Part shown: in pieces, positions 49,571-60,241 of the stretch
How positions within the stretch are numbered: the stretch's first letter is position 1
How the letters are laid out: every line of letters begins with the position of its first letter
Source: Heligmosomoides polygyrus polygyrus
Taxonomy: Eukaryota; Nematoda; Chromadorea; Rhabditida; Heligmosomidae
Reading direction: 5' to 3'
Length of the DNA stretch: 64,000 nucleotides
Assembly: GCA_947396885.1 (NCBI GenBank)
Contig: OX377205.1
Coordinates: 70,094,969 to 70,158,968 of the forward strand
Translations under genes and position numbers: made by a program
The notes under the pieces: generated by a model
Told to the model about the DNA's origin: nothing
The model's database searches: none
Seen by the model: only the letters and a program-made list of their open reading frames with translations

Positions 49571-50359
49571 GTTACGAACCTTCCAGCAATGTCCGATACT
49601 TTTCTAGCCTTATCACTTGTTTCGTGATCTAACCCCTTTTCACGGATTTGATTTACCTGGGTTTTTGGAGATTCTGGAGAACTTGTAAGAAACTCACTCT
49701 GCGTTCGATCTCTTAATTTCGTTCAGTTCCGGAATACTTCGCTGCTTCGCGGTCCTGTCATTGTCGGCAATTTGAATGATCGTGCTGTAAGGTTTTAATA
49801 CGTCATTTCTTACTTTGTTATGATTCTTGAACTTCAGATAATTAACTTGCTTAGCGCATGTTACGTCGTTTGTTTCCCTCGTTGCTGATTCGGTGTGCTG
49901 TTCGGTAGCCTCATCCGGTTGATGTATCTTTATGGTCGGCCGGAAAATGGGTTTCCTGAATTTATATCTAGATTATATGTCTACTACATGTTTTATATCT
50001 TTATGATGGCATATACTATATTTTACCTTTCGATATCGAACACCAGCTTATCCTGAGGTTCCTGCAAGTTCTCGTCACCGCTGACTATTACTTCTTCTAC
50101 TGAATCGATTTATTTATCTATATCCGAACTTATATCCTTGTATGACATACCGATTTCTGAGATTCCATCATCATGTTTATCCGTCATGAGGTGGAGGAGT
50201 GGATGGAGGTAATCAGGTAATGGAGGAACACAGGGGCGATCTCCTCCGGTTCCATTAATTTTGGGTTTCTGATATATTGTTCGTTTAACGATTCATTACG
50301 CTGCACAGATTATTTATAATGCAATACTCATACCTGCAGCATTATAAACCTCTGCACTT
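49571..50359 (-). other. Linker region of the Gypsy-like element
   Basis: Minus-strand frames show hydrophilic, Lys/Ser/Glu-rich peptides such as RDRTQSEFLTSSPESPK and KGLDHETSDKARKV interrupted by stops. This is probably a gag or linker region. Confidence 0.4.
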
Positions 50360-50649
50360 TCCTTTTTTCGTTCCTTATTTTTTCCTCGACTTGGAATCTT
50401 GTTCTCGTTGCGATACCTATTCTGCTGATTGATTCTGCCCATTGTTCTTGTAGCTCATCGCGTACTCTTTTTCCTATTCGGCCACCTTAGAATGTAACGC
50501 ATAGATTTTATTGTATCGTGATCATAGAACCATTCGCAAGTAACTGACCGCATGTGAAGTTTACATGGTATTTTTCATAGTTTTCCACATAAAGTTTCAC
50601 GAGCATTTCGATTTCCCTCGGTTGAAATTGAACGACCTTTTTCCGCTGC
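50360..50649 (-). pseudogene. Myb/SANT-like DNA-binding domain remnant
   Basis: The minus-strand frame from 50649 reads KKVVQFQPREIEMLVKLYVE, NYEKYHVNF and NGSMITIQ, then a stop. After a shift it reads GKRVRDELQEQWAES, ISRIGIATRTRFQVEEKI and RNEKRKVQR. The pattern FxxxEIExLVxLYxxN...I..IG..TRTxxQVExKIRxxKRK resembles the zeste-type Myb/SANT trihelix found in some retroelement and transposase-associated proteins. Its position at the 5' end of the element suggests an N-terminal ORF. Assignment rests on remembered patterns. Confidence 0.42.
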
Positions 50650-50964
50650 ATCTATAAAATCTACATCTGCCAAACGAGTGTCTCTTAGCTTTGAAAATTC
50701 AATTCTACTTCACAAAATGGGAGTTAACAGTGTAAAACTTGACTGACATTCAGCATTTTCGTGTGCCAACGTAAATGCCACCCTCGGAGTTGGGCGTGAC
50801 GCTGTATTACATATACTCAGATGATGCACTTCTGGATATCGATTGCAGAAGAAAATGCCTGGAAATGGAATATATCGAACAAACAAGAGATTCCATCACT
50901 GCTAGGATTTCATAGAATAGATTTTGATGGACATTTATGATGCCAGTGTTTTTTGTAATTGTAT
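50650..50964. other. Unassigned sequence
   Basis: A 5' LTR of the Gypsy-like element would be expected here on the minus strand. No matching repeat was found near 44840-45090. Confidence 0.4.
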
Positions 50965-51064
50965 TCAACAACGACAAGAGCGAGGAGAGCGACGCGCGCT
51001 TAGCGATGCTATCGAAGACAGCACCGGCAAATTATGAACAGGCGGCACGAGCAACATTAGCGAC
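50965..51064. mobile_element. MITE family H, copy E (fragment)
   Basis: caacgacaagagcgaggaga, gcgacgcgcgctta, attatgaacaggcgg and gcgacaggagcgag resemble copies A and D. No complete ends are present. Confidence 0.45.
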
Positions 51065-51462
51065 AGGAGCGAGAAAAGCTATGTGATCGGTAGGGCTCTA
51101 TATACATACCTCGCTCCGATGCCCGCAGGGGAATGGGTAGGAAGTTCCGTAATTGTGGGCTCATACTATCCTAGGAACCTAGTTCTCACTGCACTACTAG
51201 AACATTGGGCTCTGGATGGAAATTGCGTCTCCTAACTTGAAGGACTCGCGTCTAAATAGTCCCACTGTACTCCGCCTGTCGTTGTGGGACCGCATGAGCT
51301 CTTCTTTTCTGTCTCATCAGCCTCAGCTGGTGAGACACAGAAGCCATAAGAATATTGCTAGTACTGTATTCGTAGTGTAAACGGGTCGCCATTTTTCCTC
51401 CGCCGCTACGCCGCGAGCGATCTGCGTTGCGTTCACGTGGCAATCTTCGAAACGACGATACC
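51065..51462. other. Unassigned sequence
   Basis: No gene recognised. Confidence 0.4.
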
Positions 51463-51502
51463 ACTGTCAGTCGACGATCCTCGATGTCGACTGACAGTGG
51501 CG
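51463..51502. repeat. Perfect 15-bp inverted repeat
   Basis: ccactgtcagtcgac, ten-base spacer gatcctcgat, then the exact complement gtcgactgacagtgg. Confidence 0.9.
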
Positions 51503-53225
51503 GCTCTTCCACCGCCGCTAGAACCTTGAATGAACCGCAACACCGGAATCTCCCTCCCCTAAATGGTTCTGCGCTTGAGGAGGGCAGAATCCAGCTGCGC
51601 ACTTTCAGCTGAGCGAGAAGAGCGGTTCTGGCGCAGCCTCTGCATTTTCCCTGTCCACAGTGGAGCACAGAGGAAAAAGGAGCAATACGGGTTGGCAGTA
51701 TGTGGACTTTTAGCGATGAATTCTACCTGCTATTTTTGCATACTAGAGTTTACTATTCCAGCAGAATCCTAATATAAGGACGGGCCGCTGCTAGGAAAGT
51801 AACATATTCTATCATACCGCAGACTGCATATCGAAAACCTTCTAGGCATTACACCCTCTGCCAACCCTATTCCGCATAAAAGTATTGGTACTGCTTTTCC
51901 GAGACAAAACAATCGACGACAAAAGGTTGTAAAACCTGGCTGTTTTGGAAGGGTCACCAATTTTGAATTCCTCCAGGTTCACATGTACAATGCTGAGGGT
52001 TTTTACGCTCTATCGACAAAATGTGTAGGAAAGATAGACTCGTTGACAATTTACATGATAATGTTATAATAATAATTGCCTATTGACAAAGATAACAGTT
52101 AGAAGAGATGTGCAGGACTAATTACTAATAGTACTAATAACTAATTAACTGACTAATTACTACTAATAGCAGGAGGATGAGCTACCACAGTTATAATGAG
52201 GTTAAATCTAGCAGCAAATTGTTAGTGGTGATTGTGTAGACACTTTATTAACGCTGCCGACAAGTTTAGTTGTGCAAGTGTTTGCCCTCCTTTATCTGAT
52301 GAATTTCAGTAACCTAGTTTTCCATCATTGAGAACTGATTTAGGTTATATCAATAGAAAGCACAGACCACTTCGGACGTTTAGTACTCTGGACAGTGTAA
52401 GCAGCACTTCACCAAAGTGTGGGCAGCCTGGTTGTAGAGGACAAGTGGTAAATTTTCAAGTAGAAATCAGACCGGATTGGTGATCATTTAGTTCTCAGCT
52501 CTTTGACCACCTAATGAAGTACCACGAAAAGAATGTCTTTAGCAGATAGTGATTTCATCGTATCGAGCGAAAACTGTGAGAATTCTCTCGCCATTGATAA
52601 CATTGCATCGTGTTCTATTCCGATCACTGAAGTATCTGTATCTCCAATTACTCTACTGCTATGAAGTAAGTTGTGGATGCTCAAAACTAAGTTGCCTTTA
52701 TTGCGAGACATTTAAAGGTTGATGCTCTTTACAATAGTCATGGATTAAATGGTGAGCAGTCTAAATTGTAATTTGTTCAATACAAAATGAGTTAAATATG
52801 ACTGCACTGTATTTCCTGCATCATGCAGGACTAATCGAAACTGTTTCTTTGAATACTACGTGTTCGCATACGCACTTCGACTATAGCTTACATCTAGGAA
52901 TACGCACTATACCTTATTTAACTGCTTTGGGTAGTGATTTCTATGAGTTGGGTTGTCGCGTGGTCCTGCAACGATCATCTGAGCGCTCTATATGCACACT
53001 CGTACAATTAATTCCTGGCGAGCACCTCGCCGTGAAATGATGAGATGTGTGAAGACTCTATTTATTAACGGATGGTGTGGGCTGCAAAATCTGACTTGAG
53101 CTGGTGCTCGTTTATGTTTTCTAACTTTCTGAACACGATGGAAGGGCCACTAAAAGAATATACTTCGCAATTCAAAAGCAGTGGATTAAAATGTGACATT
53201 TTTGTGAAGTATAATAGCAGCCACC
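51503..53225. other. Unassigned sequence
   Basis: About 1.7 kb without a recognised element. A short tandem of actaatta-type words is at 52115-52165. An 80-codon ATG frame at 52798-53040 is open and includes several Cys/His, but has no recognised domain or splice support. Confidence 0.4.
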
Positions 53226-53228
53226 ATT

Positions 53229-53568
53229 GGACCTGATCATACTTCGCAACAGCAGCGACAAGAGCGACAAGAGCGACGCGCGCTGTGTGCGTAAGTATGA
53301 ACAGGCGACAAGAGCGACAGTGACACCGCTCGAGTACGAACAGATTTCGGCAGCACTCGCTCGGCTTTAATCGATTTGCATGCTTTGCATGGGCGAAGAG
53401 AACAACGAGAGCGCTGCCCGCGCACCACCCGGGTAGTATGAATAGGCGAAAGAGCGACAAGAGCGACTGGAACGACAGCACCGGCGCTCGAGTATGAGTA
53501 CTTTCCGGCGGCGCGCGCTTGATTTTAGTCGATACGTACGCTTTGCACCGGCAAGTGTGAACAGGCCC
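53229..53568. mobile_element. MITE family H, copy D
   Basis: 340 bp. The ends are ggacctgatcatac and, reverse-complemented, gggcctgttcacac, flanked by ATT at 53226-53228 and 53569-53571. It contains arrays of gcgacaagagcgac and internal agtatgaacaggcga repeats, and matches copy A through gcgcgcgcttgattttagtc. Confidence 0.72.
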
Positions 53569-55289
53569 ATTGGATCTATCCCAATAAGGGATGGAGGAAC
53601 TTCAATCTGTCCGTTGCACAAAGCGTAAAGAAAAAGAAAGAAGAGGATATCCCAGAAAGAACCTACATGCGTTATCATTCAATGTGATACCTAGAAATAA
53701 ATGTTCATCATAACAAGTTCTTTGAAAGTTGGGCTCGTACTAGCTTCGTCCAAGAGGATGTGGCTTGGCGTGCCAACCGTGATTTAAGGTTGATATTTGG
53801 GGTCGCGTTATGCTTTTTACCGCACCGAATTCGATGAATTCGTACCAGGCTTGTTTGGGAAGTGCAAAACGCTTAGACTTAATTCTCACGGCAATACACA
53901 TATCAGCAGCACACTACTTAGAAGAAACAGAAATCGATTTCACTTACATTTGTTTTTTAAATTTTTTACTTTTTTACATGATGTTGCTTAAAGTTTTTTT
54001 TTAGGGGAGCTACACTGATAAGTGAGGTTTTACCGATTTTTCTACTTTTGACAGAAAGAAGAGTCCGAGAAACAGTACGCGCAGCGAAAATTTTTCCTGT
54101 CCTAATTTGGTTATCTTCACCTGAGTAAACCCTTTGGAATAGGAACCCATTTTTATTCGTTACTTGACGAAGCCTCCTGTGGAAACCGCAGAGCCTCATA
54201 TAAACGACAGGTGACACTTAAAATGAAATGAAATACAACATCGCCAGACGTGACAACAAAGGAAAAGGAGAACATTAGAGAATAGGCGAATGAACGGAAC
54301 GAAAATGAAAATAATAAATGTAAGTGTTCCGATAGAACTTCAATGCTCTTCCAACTCAAATCAAATATCCAATTTCCGCCCAAATAGGGTGGGGGAGGGG
54401 AGTCACCATGTAGTGCGGTTGTATTCCTTCGAACAACTGTGCGCAATCTCTGTTTGGTGATGGTCGACAATTGGTGGTGTCCTTCCTGAAAAAACGGCAG
54501 TTACCATAAATTCTCCAGAGCAATAAGAGTTAGAATATATGCGTGCGAAGGGACTCGGAAAGGCGGGCAATGTGCTATGCACTGGGAAGGAGTGGAGCCG
54601 GGCGCTCTGGGGCCGCTGATGTGGCGCTTATGCGATAAGCGTACGACGGGCGTTTTGTTTGATGGCGCGGTCACGGACATTGCGCTCTTGTCGTCGAATT
54701 CTAGACAACGTTACTTCCACCGCGTTTTTTTTGATGAGTCAAAATTTTCGGAGTTCAATCCCAATCGGGGGGGGGGGGGGTGGGAGGCGGTCCACAATAC
54801 TTGTAGCTCCATTCAATAGAAGCCGTGGGGCGATGCGTAGAGCCCGCAGGCGTCCCTGTACGTATCCCGGTGAATGAGTCGACGCGCACGCATTCACGCA
54901 TACCACGGGAACTCAAGCGGCTATTACGAGCTGCGCCGCCGCCGCCTCTTAACAGTTTTATAACGAAATTTTTAAAAGATATTTTAAAGTCAGGATCGTT
55001 AGGATCGAAAGGAAGGTAAGGTAAGGTCGATTATGTGTCATATTGTATGTTGCATGTATTCTTGCGTAACTAGGATTTTACAAGTCATTGTGGACTGCCC
55101 CCCCCCCCGATTGAGATTGAACCATTTGCGGTAGTTTCTCTGTTAGATTATTGTATTGTGTATCCGCTGTGGAATGTTACTGTGGTATCGTTGATGAATG
55201 AAATCGCCATATGATAATTAAAGTTCACATGATAGGAAGTATGATATGTGAATATTACCGCCCATACAACACTATGTAATTGAGTTAGC
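53569..55289. other. Unassigned sequence with G14 and C11 tracts
   Basis: No gene is supported. Around 54700-54760 a frame reads RYFHRVFFDESKFSEF, faintly like the ...FSDESKF.. box of Tc1/mariner transposases, interrupted by a 14-G run at 54767-54780. An 11-C run lies at 55098-55108. Confidence 0.4.
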
Positions 55290-55800
55290 GGTCGATGACG
55301 AGTGAGTGGTCTAATCTACGTGAGATACGCCTCACCATCTACGGCGCCGGGCGTGTAGTGACCATCAGAGGAAGCCTCCTCCTGCTTGACACAGCGGCAA
55401 CTGCGCGAGTTTAAGAGCGTCAGGATCCAGAATACGGGTTCCCTAGGTCATGCAGCAGGCGTCCTGATTATGTGTCACCGACGTCTCCCCGTCTGCCGTG
55501 AGCATGGGAAGACCGCTAAGGGGATGGTAGAGAAGGGCAGTAAGGGAGACCTTCAGGATGGGCCAAGAGAGCGGCAAGGAAGGAAAGCAACAACCTGGAG
55601 GAGGAACCAGGACGGAAGACCTGCAAGAACAGACCAGTAGAGGGTCAATATGCAGTGAAAACAAAGAAGTGGTCCAGGAAGGTGGGGGAAGACCAGTAAA
55701 AGCGGGCCAACAATTAGACCCAATAGGAAAAAAACGAGAGACGAGGAACCTGGCGATTGGATTTGGAAAACATGTCAATGACATCTAGAAACGCTAGCTG
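55290..55800 (-). repeat. Dispersed repeat S, copy 2
   Basis: The reverse complement matches 4150-4560: tgtcattgacatg, ctctcgttttttt, gggtctaattgt, tcttccc..ccttccc, cccttactgcccttct and cccatgctcacgg, then ggtgacac. The left end 55290-55370 matches about 5190-5250 (gatacgcctcacc). The central two thirds of copy 1 are absent. Confidence 0.7.
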
Positions 55801-56237
55801 ATCAGCATGAGAACGGTTGCGAAGGAGACACCTGAGGGCAGAAGTACTGCGCAGCACAAAACAGTGGACGGTCCGGAGAGAATGTCTATGTTGAATGCAC
55901 GGAAGTGGTGAACGGCTTGATGGCGACAAAGTACGCAGCTGGTCCTAGACCTCAGTGAATTTCAAGTTTAACAAGAACTATACTTTCCGTAGGTCAGTGA
56001 TGCTGGAAAGTAGCGCGGAGCGCCCAAGTGCGAGACACGGCGTTATGCGTGTCGGAGCACTTGCATTATAAGAAACGAGATGCACAGGCAATACATAATG
56101 GTCCACTACTCAAACAGTTGGCAAGAGATGAAAACTAAATGGCGATGTGTCAGAAAACCTTGACGATTGCGGAAACGTATTATACTTTTCTCCCTTTGTC
56201 AGTGTAAAGGATAAACTTTTGGTTTCTATCTTTGCAG
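55801..56237. other. Unassigned; presumed intron upstream of the exon at 56238
   Basis: Ends in ggtttctatctttgcag, a strong acceptor. No upstream exon was identified. Confidence 0.4.
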
Positions 56238-56410
56238 GATGGAATTGAGCGAAAGGTGAACGATGTTGAACGAAATAGTACGTTTATGGTTCGTAGGAAT
56301 GGAAGATCGCCGGATTACGTACATTACACATATATCGATCGGGCATCACGAATAATCGATATGGGAGCAGCGTCGTTTTGTGGTGCTGCCCTGAAAGCTT
56401 CCTTCAGCTG
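56238..56410 (+). CDS. Host exon candidate with strong acceptor
   Basis: The acceptor tttctatctttgcag ends at 56237 and the donor CAGCTG/gtaggg begins at 56411. The 173-nt exon is open in phase 0, leaving a split codon. It encodes DGIERKVNDVERNSTF, SPDYVHYTYIDRAS and RIIDMGAASFCGAALKASF. Aromatic-rich and small-residue-rich segments without stops look like genuine protein, possibly a membrane or organelle protein, but no family is recognised. Downstream, only 385 bp remain before the RTE-B insertion, so any next exon may lie beyond 60241. Confidence 0.5.
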
Positions 56411-56766
56411 GTAGGGTAGAGAGAAATGAGTCTGGACATTGCGGATTTCTGGAGTCCATAGCTGTCTCATATGGAAGTGGACAGCCTTAGACATCGAAAA
56501 CAAAGGATGGCCCTCATCCTAGCAAGTCTAGTCGGCGTCCATCTGATACACCCATTTAGATCCATAAATCCTCTGGCGGCTTCATGTGTTTACACCGTCA
56601 ACTGTTACGTTATGTTCCTATGCATAGCTTTATTCAAGCGAGTGCGCGTCAAGCGCTTGACTACGATGATAGGCACAGTTCTTCGAGTCAGGTTCAGGTT
56701 TCGTTTCATTCATTTTAAACGTGCTTTTCATCTTTCACCCTCAACTACAACTAGGAATGCTGTTTT
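56411..56766. other. Unassigned; presumed intron
   Basis: A frame at 56471-56791 is open for 106 codons with a hydrophobic segment, but it lacks an acceptor and ends in the RTE-B TSD. It is treated as non-coding. Confidence 0.4.
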
Positions 56767-56795
56767 AAGCGTCCATTCGACCGACTGTTAGTATT
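56767..56795 (+). repeat. RTE-B minus copy TSD, 3' side of element
   Basis: A 29-base segment beginning aagcgtccattcgaccgact matches 60213-60241 in 28 of 29 positions. Confidence 0.95.
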
Positions 56796-56822
56796 CACCT
56801 GTATCACCTGTCGTCCCGTTGA

Positions 56823-59792
56823 TCATCGAATTGCTCGAGCGGGTGCCAGCAGCGTCTCCATTCGTCCCTGTCGCGTGCCAGAGTGCTCCAATGGAGTCGC
56901 TCGAGGGACACGAAGAGCGTCATACCGGTCGTTCAGGGCTTTAACGAAGAAGTCCGACCAACGCGTTGGTGGGCGTCCTGGTGTTCTTTTGACATCCCGA
57001 ATCCAGTCGGTGATGGCTCTCGTCCAGCGGGTGCTTGCGAAGCGCATTACGTGGCCGGCCCATTTAATTTTCGACAACTTGGCCCACGCGATAGCGTCTC
57101 TGATCTTCGAACGTCGGCGAAACTCGGGACTCCGGAGGCCTTCTCTCACTTGCCTGAGTCGTGTCACTCCGAGCATCGTCCTCTCGATTCCACGCTGCGC
57201 GACGCTGATCGCGTGTTCATCCTGCTTTCGTATAGCCCAGGTCTCTGAGGCGTATGTTAGGGCAGGAAGAACAGTGGAGTCGAATAGGTGGGCATGGAGT
57301 CGGACGTTCTTCGTCTTCTTCGCGACTTCTTCGACGCTCTTGAAAGCTCCCCAAGCCGCTCTTTTCCTCCTGCTCAGCTCTGGTGCTAAGTCGTTGGCCA
57401 CGTTGACTTCGCGACCCAGATACACATAGCTGGAGCATTCGGAGATGTTCGTGCCGTTGAGCGAGAATGGGGCATCAGAAACCCATCCGTTCCTCATGAA
57501 CATTGTCTTCGTAAGATTCAGCTGCAGTCCAACTTCCCCACATACACTATCGAAGTCGGCCAGCATTCGCTCCGCCTGGCTGATGCTCGGTGTTATGAGC
57601 ACGATGTCGTCAGCGAAGCGAAGATGATGTAGTTGCCGGCCGTCGACCTTCACTCCCATGTCTTCCCATTCTAGTTCGCGCATGACCTTTTCGAGGGTGG
57701 CGCTGAAGAGCTTCGGGGATATGGTATCCCTTGCCGAACCTTTCTCTTCACGTCGACGACGACGTCGTTGTAGAATGGTGAGATCATGGTCGTGAATCCG
57801 CTGTACAGCTCTCGAAGGACTCTGATGTACTGATCTTGAGTAGGAACGCCCTGAGTGAGCAGGGCTTTGAGGACCGCTTCGGTCTCGACGGAGTCGAATG
57901 CCATCTTCAGGTCGATGAACGTAAGGCAAAGCGGCAGCTTGTACTCTCGCGACACTTCGATGAGCTTCGTAATAGCGTGTATGTGGTCGATCGTGCTGAA
58001 TCCTCTCCGAAATCCTGCTTGTTCGCATGGCTGTCCTTCGTCCAGCGTTTGGCCGATCCTATTCAGGATAACTCGAGTGAACAGCTTGCAGACTAAGGAC
58101 AGCAGGCAGATCGGGCGATAGTTGCCAATGTCGTGCACGTCTCCCTTCTTGTACAGCAAGGCGGTCCTGCTGGTCTTCCACTGAGATGGAACCTTGCACT
58201 CCGACAGGTAACGTGTGAAGAGCCGCGCCAGGTGTTGATGAGCGCCGGCGGAAGGTTCTTCAGGTGTTCGGGTCTGATCCTGTCGGGACCGGGTGCTGTA
58301 CGTTTCTTCACCGACGAGGTGGCGTGTCGGATCTCGGAAGGGAGAACAGAGGGGACGACGTATCCATCCTGCTGAAGATGGCATTTGGGCAGGTGGACGT
58401 GGCTATCGAAGAGATCGGAGTAAAAGTCGTGGATGACCTTCTCCATGGTCTTTCTGGAAGAGGTGACGGTTCCGTCAGGACGTCGGGGAGCGGTCATCTT
58501 GGTCTTGAAGTTAGCGAAGTCTCGGCGTGCATTGCGTATGCTCAACCCTGCCTCTGCAGCTTCAGCCAACACTTCCGACCTTCTCTCCTCAAGATCCTCC
58601 TTTATCGCCTCTCTGCATAGCTTCGCAAGCTCGGACGTCAGTTGGTAGTTGCCTGACGCTCGTGCTGCTCCACGCTGGGGTATCAGCTCGAGTTTCCGAA
58701 GACAGGCGTCCCTTGGTGGTCTTCAAGCTCTCGGCTCCCTAAGCACTATCGCGGAGATGGTGCACGAAGCGGTCGTATTCCTCATCGACGTTGTCCATGA
58801 CGGCATCTTCCCAAAGGCCGACAAGAGAGGTGCAGAGGTCCCACTTGATGGTCGTTCTGGAACTCCTCTTCTTGAACTTCGCGGCCTTCTCTCCTTGACG
58901 CGAAAAGCGGAACCTTGTGCGAAGGAGGCGGTGGTCCGATCCCGTGTAGAACTTGGGGACAACGGAGACGTCGGTCAGGCATTGCTTGCGGTTGAAGATG
59001 ATGTGGTCGATTTCGTTGTGGAACTGGCCACCGGGAGATTCCCAGGTCCATCGTAGGGGGGGGGGGCTTCTGGAACTGCGAGTTTCCATGGATGGTCTTG
59101 GTCGACATGATAAACTCAGACAGCCTTTCACCTTGCTCGTTCCACTCCAAACCGTGGGTTCCGATGTGAAGTTCTTCCGGCGACCTTCGCGGTCCGATCT
59201 TGGCGTTGAAGTCGCCGACGATCACCTTGTAGAAGGTGTGATCTTCCTTATAGAACTTCTCCAGCTCCACGTAGAAGGCTTCGACCTCTTCGTCGTCGTA
59301 GTCGGATGTTGGGGCATACGCGACGAATACAGTCAAAGCTGGCACGGAACCACATCGCTTCAGTCGCAGACGTCCGATTCGGCTTGTCAGAGACTCGTAT
59401 GAATCGATGTTCATGGCCAAGTGCGTGTTGACGAGGACACCAACGCCGCCTACTCCTCTGCTGTCGCATGTTCCGAGGAACAGTTCTTCTCCGGAGTCGT
59501 AGGCGGCGTGCAGGGGGTGGTGTCTTCTCGTCTCGGTCAGTCCGATGACGTCGTACTTGATCTTCCTGGCTTGCATCATCAGGTCCTTGACGGATGCTTC
59601 CGATGCAAGCGTGCGGGCGTTGTAAGTACAGATCGTCATCCTAGTCCTTCTCAATTTGCGCAGCCTGGTTAGGTCCTGAGATTTTAGCAGCCTCTCCGTA
59701 CTCGTCCTTCCCATCGCTGCAGAAATGGGGGCTCTTTCGGGGTCAGGGGAATGAGGCCCTTTAGTGCTGCTGTTTTTGACTTGAGTACACAC
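56823..59792 (-). pseudogene. RTE-B endonuclease-reverse transcriptase (- copy), frameshifted
   Basis: From about 59640: MTICTYNARTLASEA, DVIGLTETRRHH (Glu motif), VIVGDFNAKIG, a shift at the poly-G near 59060, HIIFNRKQ and GSDHRLLRTRF (catalytic His present). The linker has RRDFANFKTKM (58500) and SQWKTSRTALLYKKGD. RT has FIDLKMAFDSVE (motif A, about 57910), VRQG then a shift near 57735, ISPKLFSATLE (57720) and RFADDIVLI (motif C, about 57610). The C-terminal domain has YASETWAIRKQ and HVMRF. At least four frameshifts are needed. Catalytic residues of both domains are retained, so the loss of function comes from indels only. Confidence 0.9.
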
Positions 59793-60158
59793 GGGTAGCT
59801 AGTCGGGCTCTGTCGTGCGGGCGAAGAACTCCGGGCAGCCAGCCAGACTGCCCGAAGGGACGGGGCGAGACTTTTGAAACGGCCTCGAATCGCCTTACGA
59901 TGTACTCCCAGTCTACCGAGTGCAAGCTTTTGGCCGAGCCGACACAGTTACAATCCGCACAGTCACGGACACATCCGCGCACACTGTGCACGAACATGCC
60001 GCTCCCACGCACAAGGAACGCGTCGACCCGACACAGCAGGAGCAAGGAGTCCATCCCCTGCATCCCACCTGCGTCTCTGGGCAGTACACGGTCGCATTTG
60101 GTTCGCGTTTAATTCCCCTATCCACCACCCGGGGACGCGCCACGTGGCCCTGCGACAA
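59761..60158 (-). other. RTE-B leader region with conserved open frame
   Basis: A minus-strand frame (60063-59761) encodes GMDSLLLLCR, FVHSVRGCVRDCADCNC, SLHSVDWEYI and FGQSGWLPG, matching 37117-37370 of the plus copy. It may be a short ORF1 or a structured leader. Cys spacing is conserved between the copies. Confidence 0.45.
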
Positions 60159-60212
60159 GCGGCCTAGATCCCTCTTAGCAAGAGAGCCCGAAAGCTATCT
60201 ATCGAGGGGATC

Positions 60213-60241
60213 AAGCGTCCATTCGACCGACTGTTTGTATT
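60213..60241 (+). repeat. RTE-B minus copy TSD, 5' side of element
   Basis: Partner of 56767-56795, one mismatch in 29. Confidence 0.95.

Larger units (their letters stand above)
45090..50650 (-). mobile_element. Ty3/Gypsy-like retroelement remnant (-)
   Basis: Reading on the minus strand from 50650: a Myb/SANT-like domain, a linker, a retropepsin-like domain, the start of the RT region, a gap occupied by a mariner, RNase H, integrase zinc finger and core, integrase C-terminus, and the 427-codon ORF. The order protease-RT-RNase H-integrase is that of Ty3/Gypsy. The RT core is missing. LTRs were not found on either side, so the limits are those of recognisable protein. Confidence 0.75.
56796..60212 (-). 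mobile_element. RTE-B LINE (-), apparently full-length
   Basis: 3417 bp between 29-bp TSDs. On the minus strand it begins near ccctcgatagatagctttcg and ends with a short tandem of acaggtg/atacaggtg. It carries a GC-rich leader, an endonuclease and an RT, unlike RTE-A in sequence throughout. An 11-G run at 59056-59066 interrupts the endonuclease frame. It lacks the 1.9-kb insert seen in the plus copy and so provides the empty site for it. Confidence 0.94.

Noticed and set aside
52798..53040. 80-codon ATG frame
   Set aside because: Open but with no domain, splice site or neighbouring exon; length is within chance for this AT content.
54577..54877. Transposase gene around RYFHRVFFDESKF
   Set aside because: A single short resemblance, interrupted by a 14-G run; nothing else of a transposase could be found.
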